Of a stretch of 64,000 nt of DNA, positions 42,429 to 53,209 are shown piece by piece. Under the pieces are notes generated by a model. The model was not told the origin of the DNA. It did not search any database and saw nothing but the letters and a program-made list of their open reading frames with translations. Both the position numbers and the translations under genes were made by a program. Within the stretch, counting starts at the first letter, position 1, and every line of letters starts with the position of its first letter. Source of the DNA: Oceanobacillus polygoni (GTDB taxonomy: Bacteria > Bacillota > Bacilli > Bacillales > Amphibacillaceae); contig NZ_PIJY01000007.1 of assembly GCF_008304605.1 (NCBI RefSeq), forward strand, positions 23,091 to 87,090, given 5' to 3'.

Positions 42429-42458
42429 AACTAGAAAGAGATCTCCCTCTTTCTAGTT
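42429..42458 (-). terminator. terminator after the DUF2207 gene
   Basis: A perfect 12-bp stem (AACTAGAAAGAG/CTCTTTCTAGTT) followed by T-rich sequence on the minus strand. Confidence 0.88.
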
Positions 42459-42468
42459 TCGATATCCT

Positions 42469-44343
42469 TTAAAAGGCACCTGCTCCTCCTCCACCAGTTG
42501 AAGATGATGGTGATGAAGTGCTCGTGCTTGTCGTACTATGCAGGACAACTGTATACAAGATGAGGTTGCTCGGGCTAAATGAAGTTGTTGCATAAACAGG
42601 ATTATGCAGCAATGGGTAAATCGCATTCCATTCTACAGCCAGCTCCGCTTTACCACATTGTTTACCATACTTTTCGCCTGCACCTAAAACAATTGCATAT
42701 TCTAATCTTCTTTCTAGTTTACTCGGCTCAGACCCAGTCGGATAACGATTTCGAATAAACAACCAATACCCTTTAAAAGTCGCATAGTTTATTTCTTTAA
42801 TTTCCTTTTCCCAATAATAATTTGGGATGATTAGTAAGGATACAAAGGTAATGAAATAGAATACGCTAGCTAAAATCACAGCTGGTGTTAAACTAAATCC
42901 AATTAACGTCATCAGCAAAACGATAAAATAATAAGCAATATTTACCCACTTATTCCGATTAAATAACAACGTAACAACCGTTAATAATCCTACAATTACA
43001 GGCAACACCCATTGCGCTGTCTGACTAATTGTATCAATCGTAACGAAATAGTTATATAGAACAAACGAAATAATCAGCAGTGGTATTGATAGGAAGGAAT
43101 ACCCTTTCCATTTATGGCGCAATCCTTGGTAACCCTCTCTTCCAATTACCAAACCAGCCCACTTATAAAAATCCATCTCAAACTGTTCTGCCTTTTTCTT
43201 TTTGACTTCATCTGTTTCGCCTTTATTATCAAGCAAATCCTCTAGTAAAAAGTAATCTCCTAACTTATCACTTTTTGTAAAGAGCCAGGACCGCAAAAAT
43301 GTATCAGCCATATCAACCGTTTCATTTTCGCTTACCCACGTAAAACGGAAAGTCCGATCGCCTTCCTTTATAAGAGAAGGTACCTCTTTTAAACTGACAA
43401 TCCCGCGTTGCTTTAATGAAAATAATCCAGCAATAAAGCTGTCATATGACAAATGCGAACTGTTTCGCAAATATTTTACAAACAATGGATCTGTTTGTTC
43501 AAGGACTTGTATCAACGCATCTTCACTTTTATTTCCCCGATATCGGTTTGGATGAAGAAAAAACACAAGAATCGTTGTTAAAACAACAGCTCCGATTAAT
43601 CCCCAAATGATTGGTACAGCTTTCCCCATATTCGCATCAAGATTTCCCAATCGCTCAGCAAAGTCTTTTTCTTCCGCTAAAATGTTTGCTAACATCGGGG
43701 AATCTTTTGTAAACTCCATACCAGTTAACTGATCAGCCGGAAAGAGAAATCGAAGCATGGACGTTTCACCAGCTTCTAATAATGAATTTGTATATACCAA
43801 ACCGTTGTCGGAACGATTCAAATTTCCTGATGGATCTTCATGTAAAAAGAAATGCGTATCTTGCATCGTCTGATTTGGTGGATGAACGATAATTTGTACA
43901 TTGTTTAAATCCGTTTCATTGGAATCATCAAAAAATGCATATTCCAACTCAGCAACATCCGTATACTTGTTTACAGACCCTTCTATCGTATAGGTATACA
44001 GCACTGTCTTTGTTTCATCCGCTGATCCTGTAAAAATCCGGTACGTATCATCCTCTTCTTCTACTTTCAATGGCTCTAAATCATTTGTCTCCTGAGCAGA
44101 AACGTCATCTTCTAGTAAGAATGCTAGAAAGTGCTGACTATCTGAATGAATGGACCGCGTGACCCCTTCAAAGGAACCGTTAAACGTGTACGTAAATTGT
44201 TCACGCACCTCAATTGTTCCATCTTCATTGATTTGGGCATCTATGTTTACTTCATCAATGGAAAAAGAACGTTCTCCATCCGAATATCCTGCTAAAAGGA
44301 AAATAGAGAGTACCAGCATTCCAGTGTAGATAAACTGCTTCAT
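42469..44343 (-). CDS. DUF2207 family membrane protein
   Basis: A 624-residue protein: signal-like N-terminus (FIYTGMLVLSIFLLAGYSDG; the expected lipobox Cys is Tyr), then an extracytoplasmic DUF2207 beta-rich domain (FSIDEVNIDAQINEDGTIEV through about 225). A first membrane helix (VPIIWGLIGAVVLTTILVFF) follows, a cytosolic winged-helix-like part, three to four further helices around 420-510, and a Gly/Ser-rich C-terminus (SSPSSSTGGGGAGAF). This architecture and the Gly-rich end are typical of the family. Function unknown. It stands alone between FAH and the peptide importer. Confidence 0.82.
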   Translation of the reverse strand: MKQFIYTGMLVLSIFLLAGYSDGERSFSIDEVNIDAQINEDGTIEVREQFTYTFNGSFEGVTRSIHSDSQHFLAFLLEDDVSAQETNDLEPLKVEEEDDTYRIFTGSADETKTVLYTYTIEGSVNKYTDVAELEYAFFDDSNETDLNNVQIIVHPPNQTMQDTHFFLHEDPSGNLNRSDNGLVYTNSLLEAGETSMLRFLFPADQLTGMEFTKDSPMLANILAEEKDFAERLGNLDANMGKAVPIIWGLIGAVVLTTILVFFLHPNRYRGNKSEDALIQVLEQTDPLFVKYLRNSSHLSYDSFIAGLFSLKQRGIVSLKEVPSLIKEGDRTFRFTWVSENETVDMADTFLRSWLFTKSDKLGDYFLLEDLLDNKGETDEVKKKKAEQFEMDFYKWAGLVIGREGYQGLRHKWKGYSFLSIPLLIISFVLYNYFVTIDTISQTAQWVLPVIVGLLTVVTLLFNRNKWVNIAYYFIVLLMTLIGFSLTPAVILASVFYFITFVSLLIIPNYYWEKEIKEINYATFKGYWLFIRNRYPTGSEPSKLERRLEYAIVLGAGEKYGKQCGKAELAVEWNAIYPLLHNPVYATTSFSPSNLILYTVVLHSTTSTSTSSPSSSTGGGGAGAF

Positions 44344-44401
44344 TCTTTATCCCCTCCTCGTTCTTATCTTACTAATACGAACGAGAACAAGCAAAAGTTT
44401 C

Positions 44402-44424
44402 AAAAAAATGATGCACGAATGCAT
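44402..44424 (-). terminator. terminator of the peptide-importer operon
   Basis: ATGCA-TTCG-TGCAT tetraloop hairpin then CATTTTTTT on the minus strand, just after the last permease stop. Confidence 0.75.
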
Positions 44425-44427
44425 GAT

Positions 44428-45363
44428 TCAATTCTTCATCTTTGGATCTAGCGCATCTCGTAACCCATCGCCAATTAAGTTAAACCCGAGCACAACTAGC
44501 ATAATGGAAATACCAGGAGCAAGCAGCGTCCATGGAGCAAGCTGGATAAAGTCACGCGCATCTGCCAACATCTGGCCCCATTCTGGTATCGGTGGTTGAA
44601 CTCCAAGACCGAGAAATCCAAGTGCAGCAGCCTCCAGGATTGCTGTTCCGAAACCCAAGGTAGCTTGTACAATAATCGGCGCAATACTATTAGGCAAAAT
44701 ATGATGAAGTATAATTCTTCCGTTTTTCATCCCCTGTGCTTTAGCAGCCATAATATATTCTTCTTCCCGCAAGCTAATAACGCGTGAACGAACGAGTCTG
44801 CCAAATATGGGGATATTAATAATTGCAATCGCTATTAATGCATTTTGTAAGGAAGCCCCAAGAATGGCAACAATGGCAATTGCTAATAAGATACTTGGAA
44901 AAGCCAATAGAATATCAAATATTCTCGAAATAATCATATCGACCCAACGACCAAAATAGCCTGCAATAATTCCAAGTAGCGTTCCAAAAAATAGGGCTCC
45001 AGTTACTGCGAAAAAACCAACTTGAAGGGAAACCCTAGCACCATACGCAATTCGAGTAAAAATATCTCTCCCTAGATGATCCGTACCAAGCCAATGTTCC
45101 TCTGATGGCGGCTGTAATCGGTTGACTAGTTGTTGTTCTGCCACCGTATAGGAGGTTAGTAACGGTGCGATCAAACCAAGTAGAATAAAAAATACGATTA
45201 TCACGAACCCGATGATTGCGAAACGATTTTTCCGTAATCGTCTAATGGTATCCTTCCATGGGGAAATTGCTGCTATTTCCTCTGGATCAAGATGCTGTCC
45301 TCCTTTAGCTGGGTTTGGGATTTGCTGCTCTGCATACTCCTTTTTTTCTTCCATGCTCATCAT
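44428..45363 (-). CDS. peptide ABC transporter permease (AppC/DppC type)
   Basis: Second membrane subunit of a dipeptide/oligopeptide importer, 311 residues. The N-terminus carries the OppC_N part (IRRLRKNRFAIIGFVIIVFF), then six helices, with the cytosolic coupling segment EEEYIMAAKAQGMKNGRIIL and HHILPNSIAP, followed by AALGFLGLGVQPPIPEWGQML. RBS AGAGGGGGCTGCAG, 12 bases after the partner permease. It is the last gene of the order ATPase-ATPase-binding protein-permease-permease, as in the B. subtilis app operon. Confidence 0.94.
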   Translation of the reverse strand: MMSMEEKKEYAEQQIPNPAKGGQHLDPEEIAAISPWKDTIRRLRKNRFAIIGFVIIVFFILLGLIAPLLTSYTVAEQQLVNRLQPPSEEHWLGTDHLGRDIFTRIAYGARVSLQVGFFAVTGALFFGTLLGIIAGYFGRWVDMIISRIFDILLAFPSILLAIAIVAILGASLQNALIAIAIINIPIFGRLVRSRVISLREEEYIMAAKAQGMKNGRIILHHILPNSIAPIIVQATLGFGTAILEAAALGFLGLGVQPPIPEWGQMLADARDFIQLAPWTLLAPGISIMLVVLGFNLIGDGLRDALDPKMKN

Positions 45364-45375
45364 CTGCAGCCCCCT

Positions 45376-46377
45376 CTAGTATTTAATCCGTGGATCGATT
45401 TTTTTATATAAGATATCTACTGCTAAATTGATTAATACAAATATAAATGCCACAACAAGAATCCCGGACTGGATAACTGGATAATCACGGTAACTAATCG
45501 CCTCATATACATACCTTCCAATTCCTGGCCAGCTAAAAATGGTCTCCGTCAAAATTGCTCCCCCGAGTAATACACCAGTTTGTAAACCGATCACTGTTAA
45601 TACAGGAATAATTGCATTTTTTAATGCATGCTTATAAATTACTAAAAACTGACCGGACCCTTTCGCACGAACTGTTCGAATATAATCGGACTTCATCACC
45701 TCTAGCATGCTTGAGCGTGTCATCCTTGCAATAATCGCCATTGGTATCGTACCAAGTGCGATGCTAGGTAAAATTAAATGCTTCAGTATCGTTAACGTTC
45801 GACTAAAATCCAAATGAATTAGGGAATCCAACACATAAAAATGTGTAATAGCCGCAATAGGATCTCTACTATTCTGCCTCCCATATGCAGGGAGCCAACC
45901 TAGTTCTTGGGCAAATATCCATTGTTCCATTAAAGCCAGCCAAAAAATTGGCATAGATACACCAATTAATGCAACCATCATTGCCAAAAAGTCAAACCAG
46001 GAGTTTTGTTTCCATGCACTAATGATTCCTGCATTGACACCAACAACAACAGCAAAAATCATCGCAAATATGGTCAACTCGAAGGTAGCTGCTATGTATG
46101 GCCAAATTTCCTTAGAGATTTCTGCTTTTGACCGCAGGGAAGTTCCTAAATCTCCTTGAACTAGATCCATTAAATAATGACCATATTGAACAAAATAAGG
46201 CTCATTTAACCCCATACTTTCCTCTAATTCTGTGATTGCATTTGCAGTAGCTGTTTCCCCTAAAATTACTTGTGCAGGATTCCCCGGAATTAGATGAACG
46301 ATCGAAAAAGTAATCAATGTCATACCGATTAATACGGGTATCAGCATTAATAAACGGCGTAGAATATAGGAAAACAT
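45376..46377 (-). CDS. peptide ABC transporter permease (AppB/DppB type)
   Basis: First membrane subunit, 333 residues, with six helices. N-terminus MFSYILRRLLMLIPVLIGMT and VHLIPGNPAQVILGE are typical of DppB/OppB. The EAA-type coupling loop reads SDYIRTVRAKGSGQFLVIYK then HALKNAIIPVLTVIGLQTG, and the end is ILVVAFIFVLINLAVDILYK. It pairs with the downstream permease to form the channel. The insert ARQNSRDPIAAITHFYVLD-like loop (YGRQNSRDPIAAITHFYVL) is the usual variable periplasmic-side region. Confidence 0.94.
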   Translation of the reverse strand: MFSYILRRLLMLIPVLIGMTLITFSIVHLIPGNPAQVILGETATANAITELEESMGLNEPYFVQYGHYLMDLVQGDLGTSLRSKAEISKEIWPYIAATFELTIFAMIFAVVVGVNAGIISAWKQNSWFDFLAMMVALIGVSMPIFWLALMEQWIFAQELGWLPAYGRQNSRDPIAAITHFYVLDSLIHLDFSRTLTILKHLILPSIALGTIPMAIIARMTRSSMLEVMKSDYIRTVRAKGSGQFLVIYKHALKNAIIPVLTVIGLQTGVLLGGAILTETIFSWPGIGRYVYEAISYRDYPVIQSGILVVAFIFVLINLAVDILYKKIDPRIKY

Positions 46378-46456
46378 TTTTTCACCCCTATTCTAAACTT
46401 TAAATACGTAATGATATTAAAAATAGGCAGCAGCATTATACTGCTACCTATTTTCA

Positions 46457-48145
46457 TTAATTACTTAATTCAACCTCTTTTAGTGACTCACTTGTTGATG
46501 GGTGTGGAACATAGTTCACAACATTCGTTGTTGTCGCCATGACCGGTGTGGAATGCACTAACGTTACCATCGGTGAATCTTCAGAAATCAATGCTTGGGC
46601 CTGCGCATATAAATCCGCACGCTCATCTTGATCAATAGCACGTTTTGCGCTGTCTAGCAGCTCATCTACTTCATCGTTTTGATAGAAGTTACGGTTGCTG
46701 CTCCCAACATTGGATCCGTGTAATAAACTACTCAAGAAGTAATCCGGATCCCCGTTTGTACCAGACCAACCAAGAATAAACAATTGATGTTCACCCTGTA
46801 ATGTCTTCTCTAAATATGGCGCCCATTCTTCTCGAACAATATTTGCATTGATACCAACTTCAGCTAAATTATTTTGCACGATTTGTGATACTGTTTCTGG
46901 ATCTGGCATATATGGTCTTGCTACCGGCATCGTCCAGAGTTCAATATCCAACCCATCTTCAAATCCTGCTTCTGCTAGTAACTCTCTTGCCTTATCTGGA
47001 TCATATGCATATGCTTCAACCTCATCGTTATACCCTAGATATCCAGGTGGTAATGGATTTTTCGCAGTTGTTGCATAGCCTGCATATAAAGCATCTGCTA
47101 TTGCCTGCTTGTCAATCGCATAATTGACTGCCTGACGCACTTCCACTTGATCAAAAGGCTCTTTTTGTGTATTGAAGCCAACGTATCCGAAGTTATTTTC
47201 CGAACGAGTTAATAGCTCCAATCCTTCATCAGTCTCTACACCAGCTGCATCATCCGGGTTTAAACCATCCATAATGTCAATCTCACCAGACTTTAATGCA
47301 ATTAATCGTGCAGCATTATCAGGAATCACTTCGAAAATAACGCGATCCAGCTTTGGTAATCCATCAATCCGATAGTCTTCAAATTTATCTAGAACGATGG
47401 AATCATCCTTGCTCCAGCTAACAAATTTAAACGGCCCTGTCCCTACCGGATTTTCATTAATTGCTGCTCCATGCTCTTCCAAAGCAGCTGGAGAAGTAAT
47501 CGCAAAATAACTCATCCCAAGATTTTGCAAGAAAAACCCTAATGGTTGATTTAAAATAAATTCAATCTCATGATCGTTTACAACATTTATCTCATCAATA
47601 ACATGACCGTCATCACCAGCAAATCCGCCAAACATTGTTCCATACATGGAATAAACGTAGCCGTCATCTGTAAAAGCAAATTCATGCTCTGAATCGGCCC
47701 AACGCTCAAAGTTTATTTTTACAGCTTCTGCATTAAAGTCTGTACCATCATGGAAGGTGACTCCTTCTTCCAGGTAAAATGTGTAGGTTAAGCCATCTTC
47801 AGAAACTTCCCAATCATGCGCTAAACCAGGCGTAAGCTCAAACGAATCTTTATCAAACTCAATTAATCCCTCTAATACTTGCTGTGTCACACGAGAAGAT
47901 TCGCCATCCGTCGTACTTCCTGGATCAAGGCTTTCCGAATCTCCACCACGAGCAAAAACTAACACTTGATCTCCTGCCGCTTCAGCATCAGCAACTGGAT
48001 CACCATCATCACTTGCTTCTTCATTTCCCGCATCACCATCAGCATCTGATGTATCGGTATTTGCACCACCATCACCACTACATGCTGCAATCACCAAAAG
48101 AAATGCTAACAGTAGAAATAAAAGTACCCTGCCTTTCAACTTCAT
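46457..48145 (-). CDS. peptide-binding lipoprotein (DppA-like)
   Basis: Extracellular substrate-binding protein, 562 residues. Signal peptide with lipobox VIAAC (Cys about 22), then an Asp/Gly-rich linker and the SBP_bac_5 fold. Characteristic parts are [73 protein letters not shown] and [20 protein letters not shown]. The last resembles E. coli DppA, favouring dipeptides over long peptides. The ATG overlaps the upstream ATPase stop (ATGA), so it is coupled to it. It may work in nitrogen or carbon supply; specificity is inferred only. Confidence 0.93.
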   Translation of the reverse strand: MKLKGRVLLFLLLAFLLVIAACSGDGGANTDTSDADGDAGNEEASDDGDPVADAEAAGDQVLVFARGGDSESLDPGSTTDGESSRVTQQVLEGLIEFDKDSFELTPGLAHDWEVSEDGLTYTFYLEEGVTFHDGTDFNAEAVKINFERWADSEHEFAFTDDGYVYSMYGTMFGGFAGDDGHVIDEINVVNDHEIEFILNQPLGFFLQNLGMSYFAITSPAALEEHGAAINENPVGTGPFKFVSWSKDDSIVLDKFEDYRIDGLPKLDRVIFEVIPDNAARLIALKSGEIDIMDGLNPDDAAGVETDEGLELLTRSENNFGYVGFNTQKEPFDQVEVRQAVNYAIDKQAIADALYAGYATTAKNPLPPGYLGYNDEVEAYAYDPDKARELLAEAGFEDGLDIELWTMPVARPYMPDPETVSQIVQNNLAEVGINANIVREEWAPYLEKTLQGEHQLFILGWSGTNGDPDYFLSSLLHGSNVGSSNRNFYQNDEVDELLDSAKRAIDQDERADLYAQAQALISEDSPMVTLVHSTPVMATTTNVVNYVPHPSTSESLKEVELSN

Positions 48146-49170
48146 ACATGTTCCCCCTCTTTGTTTAGTTGATAATGTGATATATTTTGCTGCTGTCCAT
48201 CATAAAGATGACAAGCAACAAAATGATTATCCTCTACAGGCAAAAATGCTGGGCGTACAGTCTTACAAATATCCATCGCCATTGGGCATCTTGTATGGAA
48301 TGCACATCCTGTTGGTGGATCAGCTGGACTTGGCACGTCCCCTTTAAGAATAACTCTCTCTTTTTCAATATCAGGATCTGGGTCAGGAACCGCAGATAGC
48401 AATGCTTGTGTATATGGATGCTTCGCTTCATCATACAATTTGTCTTTACTTGTCAGCTCTACCATTCTTCCCAAATACATCACACCGACCCGATCACTGA
48501 TATGCTTGACAACACTTAAATCGTGGGCGATAAAAATATACGTGAGATTAAATTCATCACGTAAAGCTTCCATTAGGTTAAGGATCTGTGCTTGAACGGA
48601 AACATCCAACGCTGATACGGGCTCATCACAAATAATTAATTTCGGATTATTCGCAAGGGCCCTTGCTATTCCAATCCGTTGTCGTTGCCCCCCACTGAAT
48701 TGATGTGGATATCGTGATGCATGATAAGCACTTAATCCTACAACTTCCAGGAGCTCCTTTACACGGCTTTTGCGTTCCTTAGCATGATTCATCCCATGGA
48801 TTAATAAGGGTTCACCAATTATTTTTTCTACGGTATGCCTTGGATTTAGCGAAGCATACGGATCTTGAAATATAATCTGCATATCTCGACGTAACTTGCG
48901 CATCTCCTCAGCATTGATATGTGTAATATCCTGGTCTTCAAACTTTACCTCTCCTGCAGTTGGTTCGATTAAACGAAGAATCGCTTTACCAGTTGTTGAC
49001 TTCCCACAGCCTGATTCTCCTACAATGCCTAATATCTCCCCTTCAAAAACGGTGAAGCTTACGTCGTCAACTGCTTTCACCTCTCCAACTGTTCGACCAA
49101 GCACACCTCCTTTGATCGGGAAATACTTCTTCAATCCATTAATCTCCAATAACGGCTTCTGTAGTCGCAT
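48142..49170 (-). CDS. peptide ABC transporter ATPase (AppF/DppF type)
   Basis: Cytosolic ATPase subunit, 342 residues. Walker [11 protein letters not shown]-loop [16 protein letters not shown], signature [20 protein letters not shown], Walker [14 protein letters not shown] and the switch His in FIAHDLSVV. The C-terminal oligo_HPY segment with cysteines [15 protein letters not shown] is present. The N-terminal [15 protein letters not shown] marks the F-type partner. It begins 32 bases inside the end of the upstream ATPase gene, with GGGGAGGCGATAAACG as RBS. Confidence 0.95.
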   Translation of the reverse strand: MRLQKPLLEINGLKKYFPIKGGVLGRTVGEVKAVDDVSFTVFEGEILGIVGESGCGKSTTGKAILRLIEPTAGEVKFEDQDITHINAEEMRKLRRDMQIIFQDPYASLNPRHTVEKIIGEPLLIHGMNHAKERKSRVKELLEVVGLSAYHASRYPHQFSGGQRQRIGIARALANNPKLIICDEPVSALDVSVQAQILNLMEALRDEFNLTYIFIAHDLSVVKHISDRVGVMYLGRMVELTSKDKLYDEAKHPYTQALLSAVPDPDPDIEKERVILKGDVPSPADPPTGCAFHTRCPMAMDICKTVRPAFLPVEDNHFVACHLYDGQQQNISHYQLNKEGEHV

Positions 49171-50161
49171 CGTTTATCGCCTCCCCTTCCTGTTTGTCAT
49201 AAAGGAAGCAACGACTCCGCCTACCTTCACCTGTAACGTACAGTTCAGGATTTCCCTCAAAACAGCGATTAAATGCTAACTCGCATCTAGGAGCAAAGCG
49301 GCAGCCCACACGCCCTAGTTTTGGTTTTGGTACTGTTCCGGGAATGGAGTAAAGCTTCTGCTCACGCTCATGAATTCTTGGTAAGGAACGGATTAGTCCT
49401 TGCGAATATGGATGCTTGGGATCTTTTAGGATCTCACGTTTTGAGCCTTCTTCAACAACTTGTCCAGCATACATCACAACGACACGGTCACAAATATCTG
49501 CTACCACACCCAAATCATGTGTGATCAACAGTATGGCAGTATCTTTTTCTTCATTTAACTTTCGCATTAAATCTAATATTTGCGCTTGGATAGTTACATC
49601 GAGGGCTGTCGTTGGCTCATCTGCAATAAGAAGCTCTGGATCACAAGACATCGCCATCGCAATCATGACGCGTTGTCTCATTCCACCTGAAAGCTGATGC
49701 GGATAATCATCAATAATTGATTCGGCTCTTGGAATGCCGACCAGCTTTAACATCGAAATGGATTTTTCCCTTGCTTCTTTTTTACTTATTTTTTGATGAA
49801 ATCGAAAGGCTTCTCTCATTTGATTTCCAATTGTAAACAGTGGATTTAATGAAGTCATCGGTTCTTGAAATATCATGGATATTTCATTGCCACGCAATTT
49901 CTTCATTCGTTTTTCGGAGGCAAATGCAAGGTTTTCTCCTTTATAATTAATTTCCCCACCTACTATTTTCCCAGGCGGGTTGGGAACGAGCTGCATAATG
50001 GATAATGATGTAACACTTTTTCCACATCCTGATTCTCCTACAATACCGACTACTTCCCCTTTATGTACATGTAAACTTACTTGATCAACTGCTGGTATTT
50101 CCCCACTATCTGTAAAAAAGTGGGTGCTTAAGTTCTTTATCTCCAGTACAATACGGGACAA
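49139..50161 (-). CDS. peptide ABC transporter ATPase (AppD/DppD type)
   Basis: First gene of the importer operon; 340-residue ATPase that pairs with the F-type subunit. Walker [30 protein letters not shown], signature [20 protein letters not shown], Walker [29 protein letters not shown], and the oligo_HPY tail [15 protein letters not shown]. The N-terminal [20 protein letters not shown] is typical of D-type subunits. RBS AGGGGGGAGATCAATT. About 200 bases of AT-rich DNA separate it from the divergent RNase HI-like gene. Confidence 0.95.
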   Translation of the reverse strand: MSRIVLEIKNLSTHFFTDSGEIPAVDQVSLHVHKGEVVGIVGESGCGKSVTSLSIMQLVPNPPGKIVGGEINYKGENLAFASEKRMKKLRGNEISMIFQEPMTSLNPLFTIGNQMREAFRFHQKISKKEAREKSISMLKLVGIPRAESIIDDYPHQLSGGMRQRVMIAMAMSCDPELLIADEPTTALDVTIQAQILDLMRKLNEEKDTAILLITHDLGVVADICDRVVVMYAGQVVEEGSKREILKDPKHPYSQGLIRSLPRIHEREQKLYSIPGTVPKPKLGRVGCRFAPRCELAFNRCFEGNPELYVTGEGRRSRCFLYDKQEGEAINDATTEAVIGD

Positions 50162-50364
50162 TTGATCTCCCCCCTCAGCATATTGCTTTCACGTATTCTA
50201 TTATGCTTCTATAATATACTGAAAATTATTTAATATTGCAAGAGATAAACAATATTTACTATTTATACTTTTTTAAACAAAACAAAAAAAGAAAAACAAT
50301 TCACATAAATTAAGAGATGTTTTATACTTAATGAAATAAGTTCTTATACGGGAGTGTTACATCA

Positions 50365-50763
50365 GTGATAGAAGTATATACAGATGGAGCAGCAAGTGGA
50401 AATCCTGGGTTAAGTGGTGCTGGGATCTATATAAAAGTTGGAAGCAACACTTATGAATATACAATTCCACTTGGAAATTTATCCAATCATGAGGCTGAAT
50501 TTCATGCGATTATAAAAGCGCTTGAGATCTGCCAAAAGTCATTCCCAAATGAGATTGTATCCTTTCGATCTGATTCGAAAGTTGTCGTTGATGTAATCGA
50601 AAAGGATTTTACCAAAAACAAAACCTTTCTTCCTCTGCTTGAAAGAATTAGAGAATTATCGAAAGGGTTTCCTCACTTTTTTATCAAGTGGATTCCCGAA
50701 AAAAAGAATGGTCATGCAGATCGATTAGCTAGAAAAGCGATTCGTATGAATGAACAAGATTAA
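50365..50763 (+). CDS. ribonuclease HI family protein
   Basis: A 132-residue RNase H-fold protein. The catalytic acidic residues are in place: Asp7 in EVYTDGAASGNPG, Glu in HEAEFHAIIKALE, Asp in FRSDSKVVVDV, and Asp in GHADRLARKA. It lacks the basic protrusion of E. coli RNase HI, like B. subtilis YpdQ/YpeP-type proteins, some of which have weak or no RNase H activity. The start is GTG at 50365 with GGGAGTG upstream. It may be co-transcribed with aroK 120 bases downstream. Confidence 0.88.
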   Translation: MIEVYTDGAASGNPGLSGAGIYIKVGSNTYEYTIPLGNLSNHEAEFHAIIKALEICQKSFPNEIVSFRSDSKVVVDVIEKDFTKNKTFLPLLERIRELSKGFPHFFIKWIPEKKNGHADRLARKAIRMNEQD

Positions 50764-50883
50764 TAGAACGATCATGTTCTAGTTAACTTACATACATTTT
50801 AGAACCACTGGTTCGTTTCGTAAAAAGTCATACTTTGCTTAACATTAAAGTAGTCTTATATTTAGCATATTAGGGGGATACAT

Positions 50884-51432
50884 ATGAAGGACATGTCACT
50901 ACGGGAACAGAGTATTGTGCTGATTGGTTTTATGGGAGTAGGAAAAACAACGATTGGCAAAGCTGTTGCAAAGAAATTATATCGTGATTTTATCGATATT
51001 GATGAAGAAATTGAAAAGAAATTTAATATGCCACCTTCTGAGATTTTTAAAGAATATGGAGAGAGCGTTTTTCGACAAACAGAAAAAGAATTAATTATTG
51101 ATGCCTGTAAACAAAAGTTAAAAATCATCTCAGTCGGGGGCGGAGCTTTTTTACAAGATGAAGTTCGAGAGGCGTGTTTATCTGATTGTATTATCTTTTT
51201 CCTCGATTTATCTTGGGAGTCTTGGAAAGAACGCATTAGCCTACTGATTGATAGTCGACCCGTTCTACAAGGGAAAAACATCGATCAAATCAAGGAATTA
51301 TTTGAAAACAGACAACCAATTTATAAAGAGCATCATTCAAGAGTAGTGACAGACGATTTACCGGTAGAGGAAGTTGCAGACTATATTACTGCGTCATTGA
51401 AAACTGCTTGGGATATTTATGAACCGAATTAA
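50884..51432 (+). CDS. aroK: shikimate kinase
   Basis: Phosphorylates shikimate at the 3-hydroxyl in aromatic amino acid biosynthesis; 182 residues. Walker A GFMGVGKT at 15-22, substrate residues in FIDIDEEIEKKF, the Arg in GESVFRQTEKE, the Gly-rich SVGGGAF and the lid Arg in LIDSRPVLQG. RBS TTAGGGGGATACAT. It ends in a U-rich terminator. No other shikimate-pathway gene is nearby. Confidence 0.93.
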   Translation: MKDMSLREQSIVLIGFMGVGKTTIGKAVAKKLYRDFIDIDEEIEKKFNMPPSEIFKEYGESVFRQTEKELIIDACKQKLKIISVGGGAFLQDEVREACLSDCIIFFLDLSWESWKERISLLIDSRPVLQGKNIDQIKELFENRQPIYKEHHSRVVTDDLPVEEVADYITASLKTAWDIYEPN

Positions 51433-51499
51433 TAGACTGAGGTTATTACGATACAGGGTTCCATTTTTTAGAGCCAAAATGATTAAATGATGCACAAAT

Positions 51500-51528
51500 C
51501 GGTATACAAATGACGTATGCCGTTTTTT
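51500..51528 (+). terminator. terminator after aroK
   Basis: CGGTATAC/GTATGCCG (one G-U pair) with a seven-base loop, then T6. Confidence 0.85.
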
Positions 51529-51577
51529 GTTTCTGGTTGATCTTTCGTTGAGTTGTATAAACTAAAATTTCTCATGC

Positions 51578-51627
51578 AAAAAGCACTGATCCCTTTTATT
51601 ATTTGATAAATGGAATCAGTGCTTTTT
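51578..51627. terminator. terminator after the GntP-family permease
   Basis: AAAAAGCACTGAT/ATCAGTGCTTTTT with an inner CC/GG pair and a long loop. It can act in both directions; the minus-strand permease gene ends 120 bases upstream of it. Confidence 0.85.
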
Positions 51628-51746
51628 CTTTTGCTTACTCAGTGATCAGTTTATACAAATATTGAATTTCCTGCATAATTGGTTCCTCGCCACAGTAACA
51701 GGTGAACAGAAAGAGTAGCACTCATTATCTAGTGGAATCAGAGCAC

Positions 51747-53063
51747 TTACAGACCTAATGAAAATAGAGCAATGGCTAAAATCACACCTAATATTGGAAC
51801 TACAACTGTTACTGCTGCAAAAGGTGCGTAGGCATCTTTATGCGTTTCTCCACAGATCGCTCGGATTGTTGTAACAACATAACCGCCATGTGGTAATGTA
51901 TCTAATGCTCCTGATGAGATTGCTGCTACACGGTGAAGTGCTTCAGGGTCTACACCCATATCTATATAATGTGGTGACACGAGTGGCAGGGCTATTTGCT
52001 GACCACCCGATGATGATCCTGTTAATCCGGCAATAACACCAACTGCAATCGCTCCACCAATTAAAGGACTACCTGGCATATCCGTTACAGCAGACACAGC
52101 CGCATTAAAGGCTTCTGTTTCTCTGGCAACACCACCAAAACCTACAACGGCCGCAGTATTCGTAATCGCCAGCAAAGCACCCATCGTACCATTAGAGGCA
52201 GACTCCCATACATTTGGTAAATATTTACGGTTCAATGCCCACGTTGCAATGATCCCTCCTGTTAAGGCAATGATTAACGCAGACGTACCTAACGTATCGT
52301 GGAATATAAATGAAACACCTAATACGACTAATAGTGGTACCGCTGATAATAATGGATTTGGTAATTCTTTTTCCTCTACAACCGGGTCACCTTCTCTTGC
52401 ATCAAAATGCTCCCCTTTAGCAACAGCTTTATTAATTAAGCGCTTTAATAACCAATATCCAAATATAATCATAAAGATTGCAACAATTAAACTTACTTCC
52501 CACGCTGCATAAGCGGTTGTTCCAAGAAATTCAATCGGAATCCAGTTTTGGATTTCTGGTGAACCTGCTGAAGTCATTGTGAACGTAACCGACCCAAATG
52601 CCAAAGTCGCAGGAATGAAACGTCTCGGTAGGTTCGCTTGTTTAAATAAACTTAATGCTAACGGAAATACTGAAAAACCAACAATAAATAAACTTACACC
52701 TCCATAAGTTAAAATCGCACATGCCGCCACTACAGCTGCAACGGCATATTTTACCCCTAATTTATCAACAACCCATTTTGATACACTATCAGCTGCTCTA
52801 GCATCGGCCATCACTTTACCAAATATGGAACCGAGCAAAAACATGATAAACCAGCTAGCAACGAAGCCAGAAAAACTGGTCATATAACTACCCAGCATAT
52901 TAGCTTGACCTTCTTCAACTAATTGTGGAAACAATGGGACCCCACTAAAAACGGCTAACCATAATGTTGATAAAGGTGCCGCAATGAGTAGATTCATTCC
53001 TCTCATTGTTAGAACAATTAATAAGGCTAAACCGCCAATAAGTCCAATTGCACTTAAAATCAT
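51747..53063 (-). CDS. GntP-family permease, probable 3-hydroxybutyrate/acetoacetate importer
   Basis: A 438-residue membrane protein with about 12 helices. The GntP pattern shows in AAPLSTLWLAVFSGVPLFPQ, FLLGSIFGKVMADARAADSV, TYGGVSLFIVGFSVFPLALS, GSSSGGQQIALPLVSPHYID and LPHGGYVVTTIRAICGETHK. It corresponds to B. subtilis YxjC, which belongs to the yxjC-scoA-scoB-yxjF cluster. Here too it is next to scoAB and a hydroxybutyrate dehydrogenase, so I infer import of ketone-body-type acids. About 530 bases of pseudogene debris separate it from the thiolase, so it probably has its own promoter. Confidence 0.87.
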   Translation of the reverse strand: MILSAIGLIGGLALLIVLTMRGMNLLIAAPLSTLWLAVFSGVPLFPQLVEEGQANMLGSYMTSFSGFVASWFIMFLLGSIFGKVMADARAADSVSKWVVDKLGVKYAVAAVVAACAILTYGGVSLFIVGFSVFPLALSLFKQANLPRRFIPATLAFGSVTFTMTSAGSPEIQNWIPIEFLGTTAYAAWEVSLIVAIFMIIFGYWLLKRLINKAVAKGEHFDAREGDPVVEEKELPNPLLSAVPLLVVLGVSFIFHDTLGTSALIIALTGGIIATWALNRKYLPNVWESASNGTMGALLAITNTAAVVGFGGVARETEAFNAAVSAVTDMPGSPLIGGAIAVGVIAGLTGSSSGGQQIALPLVSPHYIDMGVDPEALHRVAAISSGALDTLPHGGYVVTTIRAICGETHKDAYAPFAAVTVVVPILGVILAIALFSLGL

Positions 53064-53085
53064 TTACTTCACTCCCCTATCTAAA

Positions 53086-53100
53086 TGTAAAGCACTTACA
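53086..53100 (-). promoter_or_regulatory. candidate operator in the permease leader
   Basis: Near-palindrome TGTAAGTGCTTTACA just before the RBS. It resembles a CcpA site (TGTAAgcgcTTACA) but the central CG is TG. Weak. Confidence 0.3.
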
Positions 53101-53113
53101 AAACAATCCCCTA

Positions 53114-53191
53114 TTATGAAGCTACATATCCTCCATTAATAACGTTTGCTTGCCCTGCCACACCTTTTGTCTGGTCGCTCAAAAAGAACAT
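53114..53191 (-). pseudogene. C-terminal scrap of a 3-hydroxybutyrate dehydrogenase
   Basis: About 26 codons, FLSDQTKGVAGQANVINGGY then VAS and a stop, matching the end of the intact dehydrogenase at 54796-55572 (LASDKAKGVTGQAVVLDGGY). No start, no catalytic part. Confidence 0.8.
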
Positions 53192-53209
53192 CTTTCATTC
53201 AATTATTCC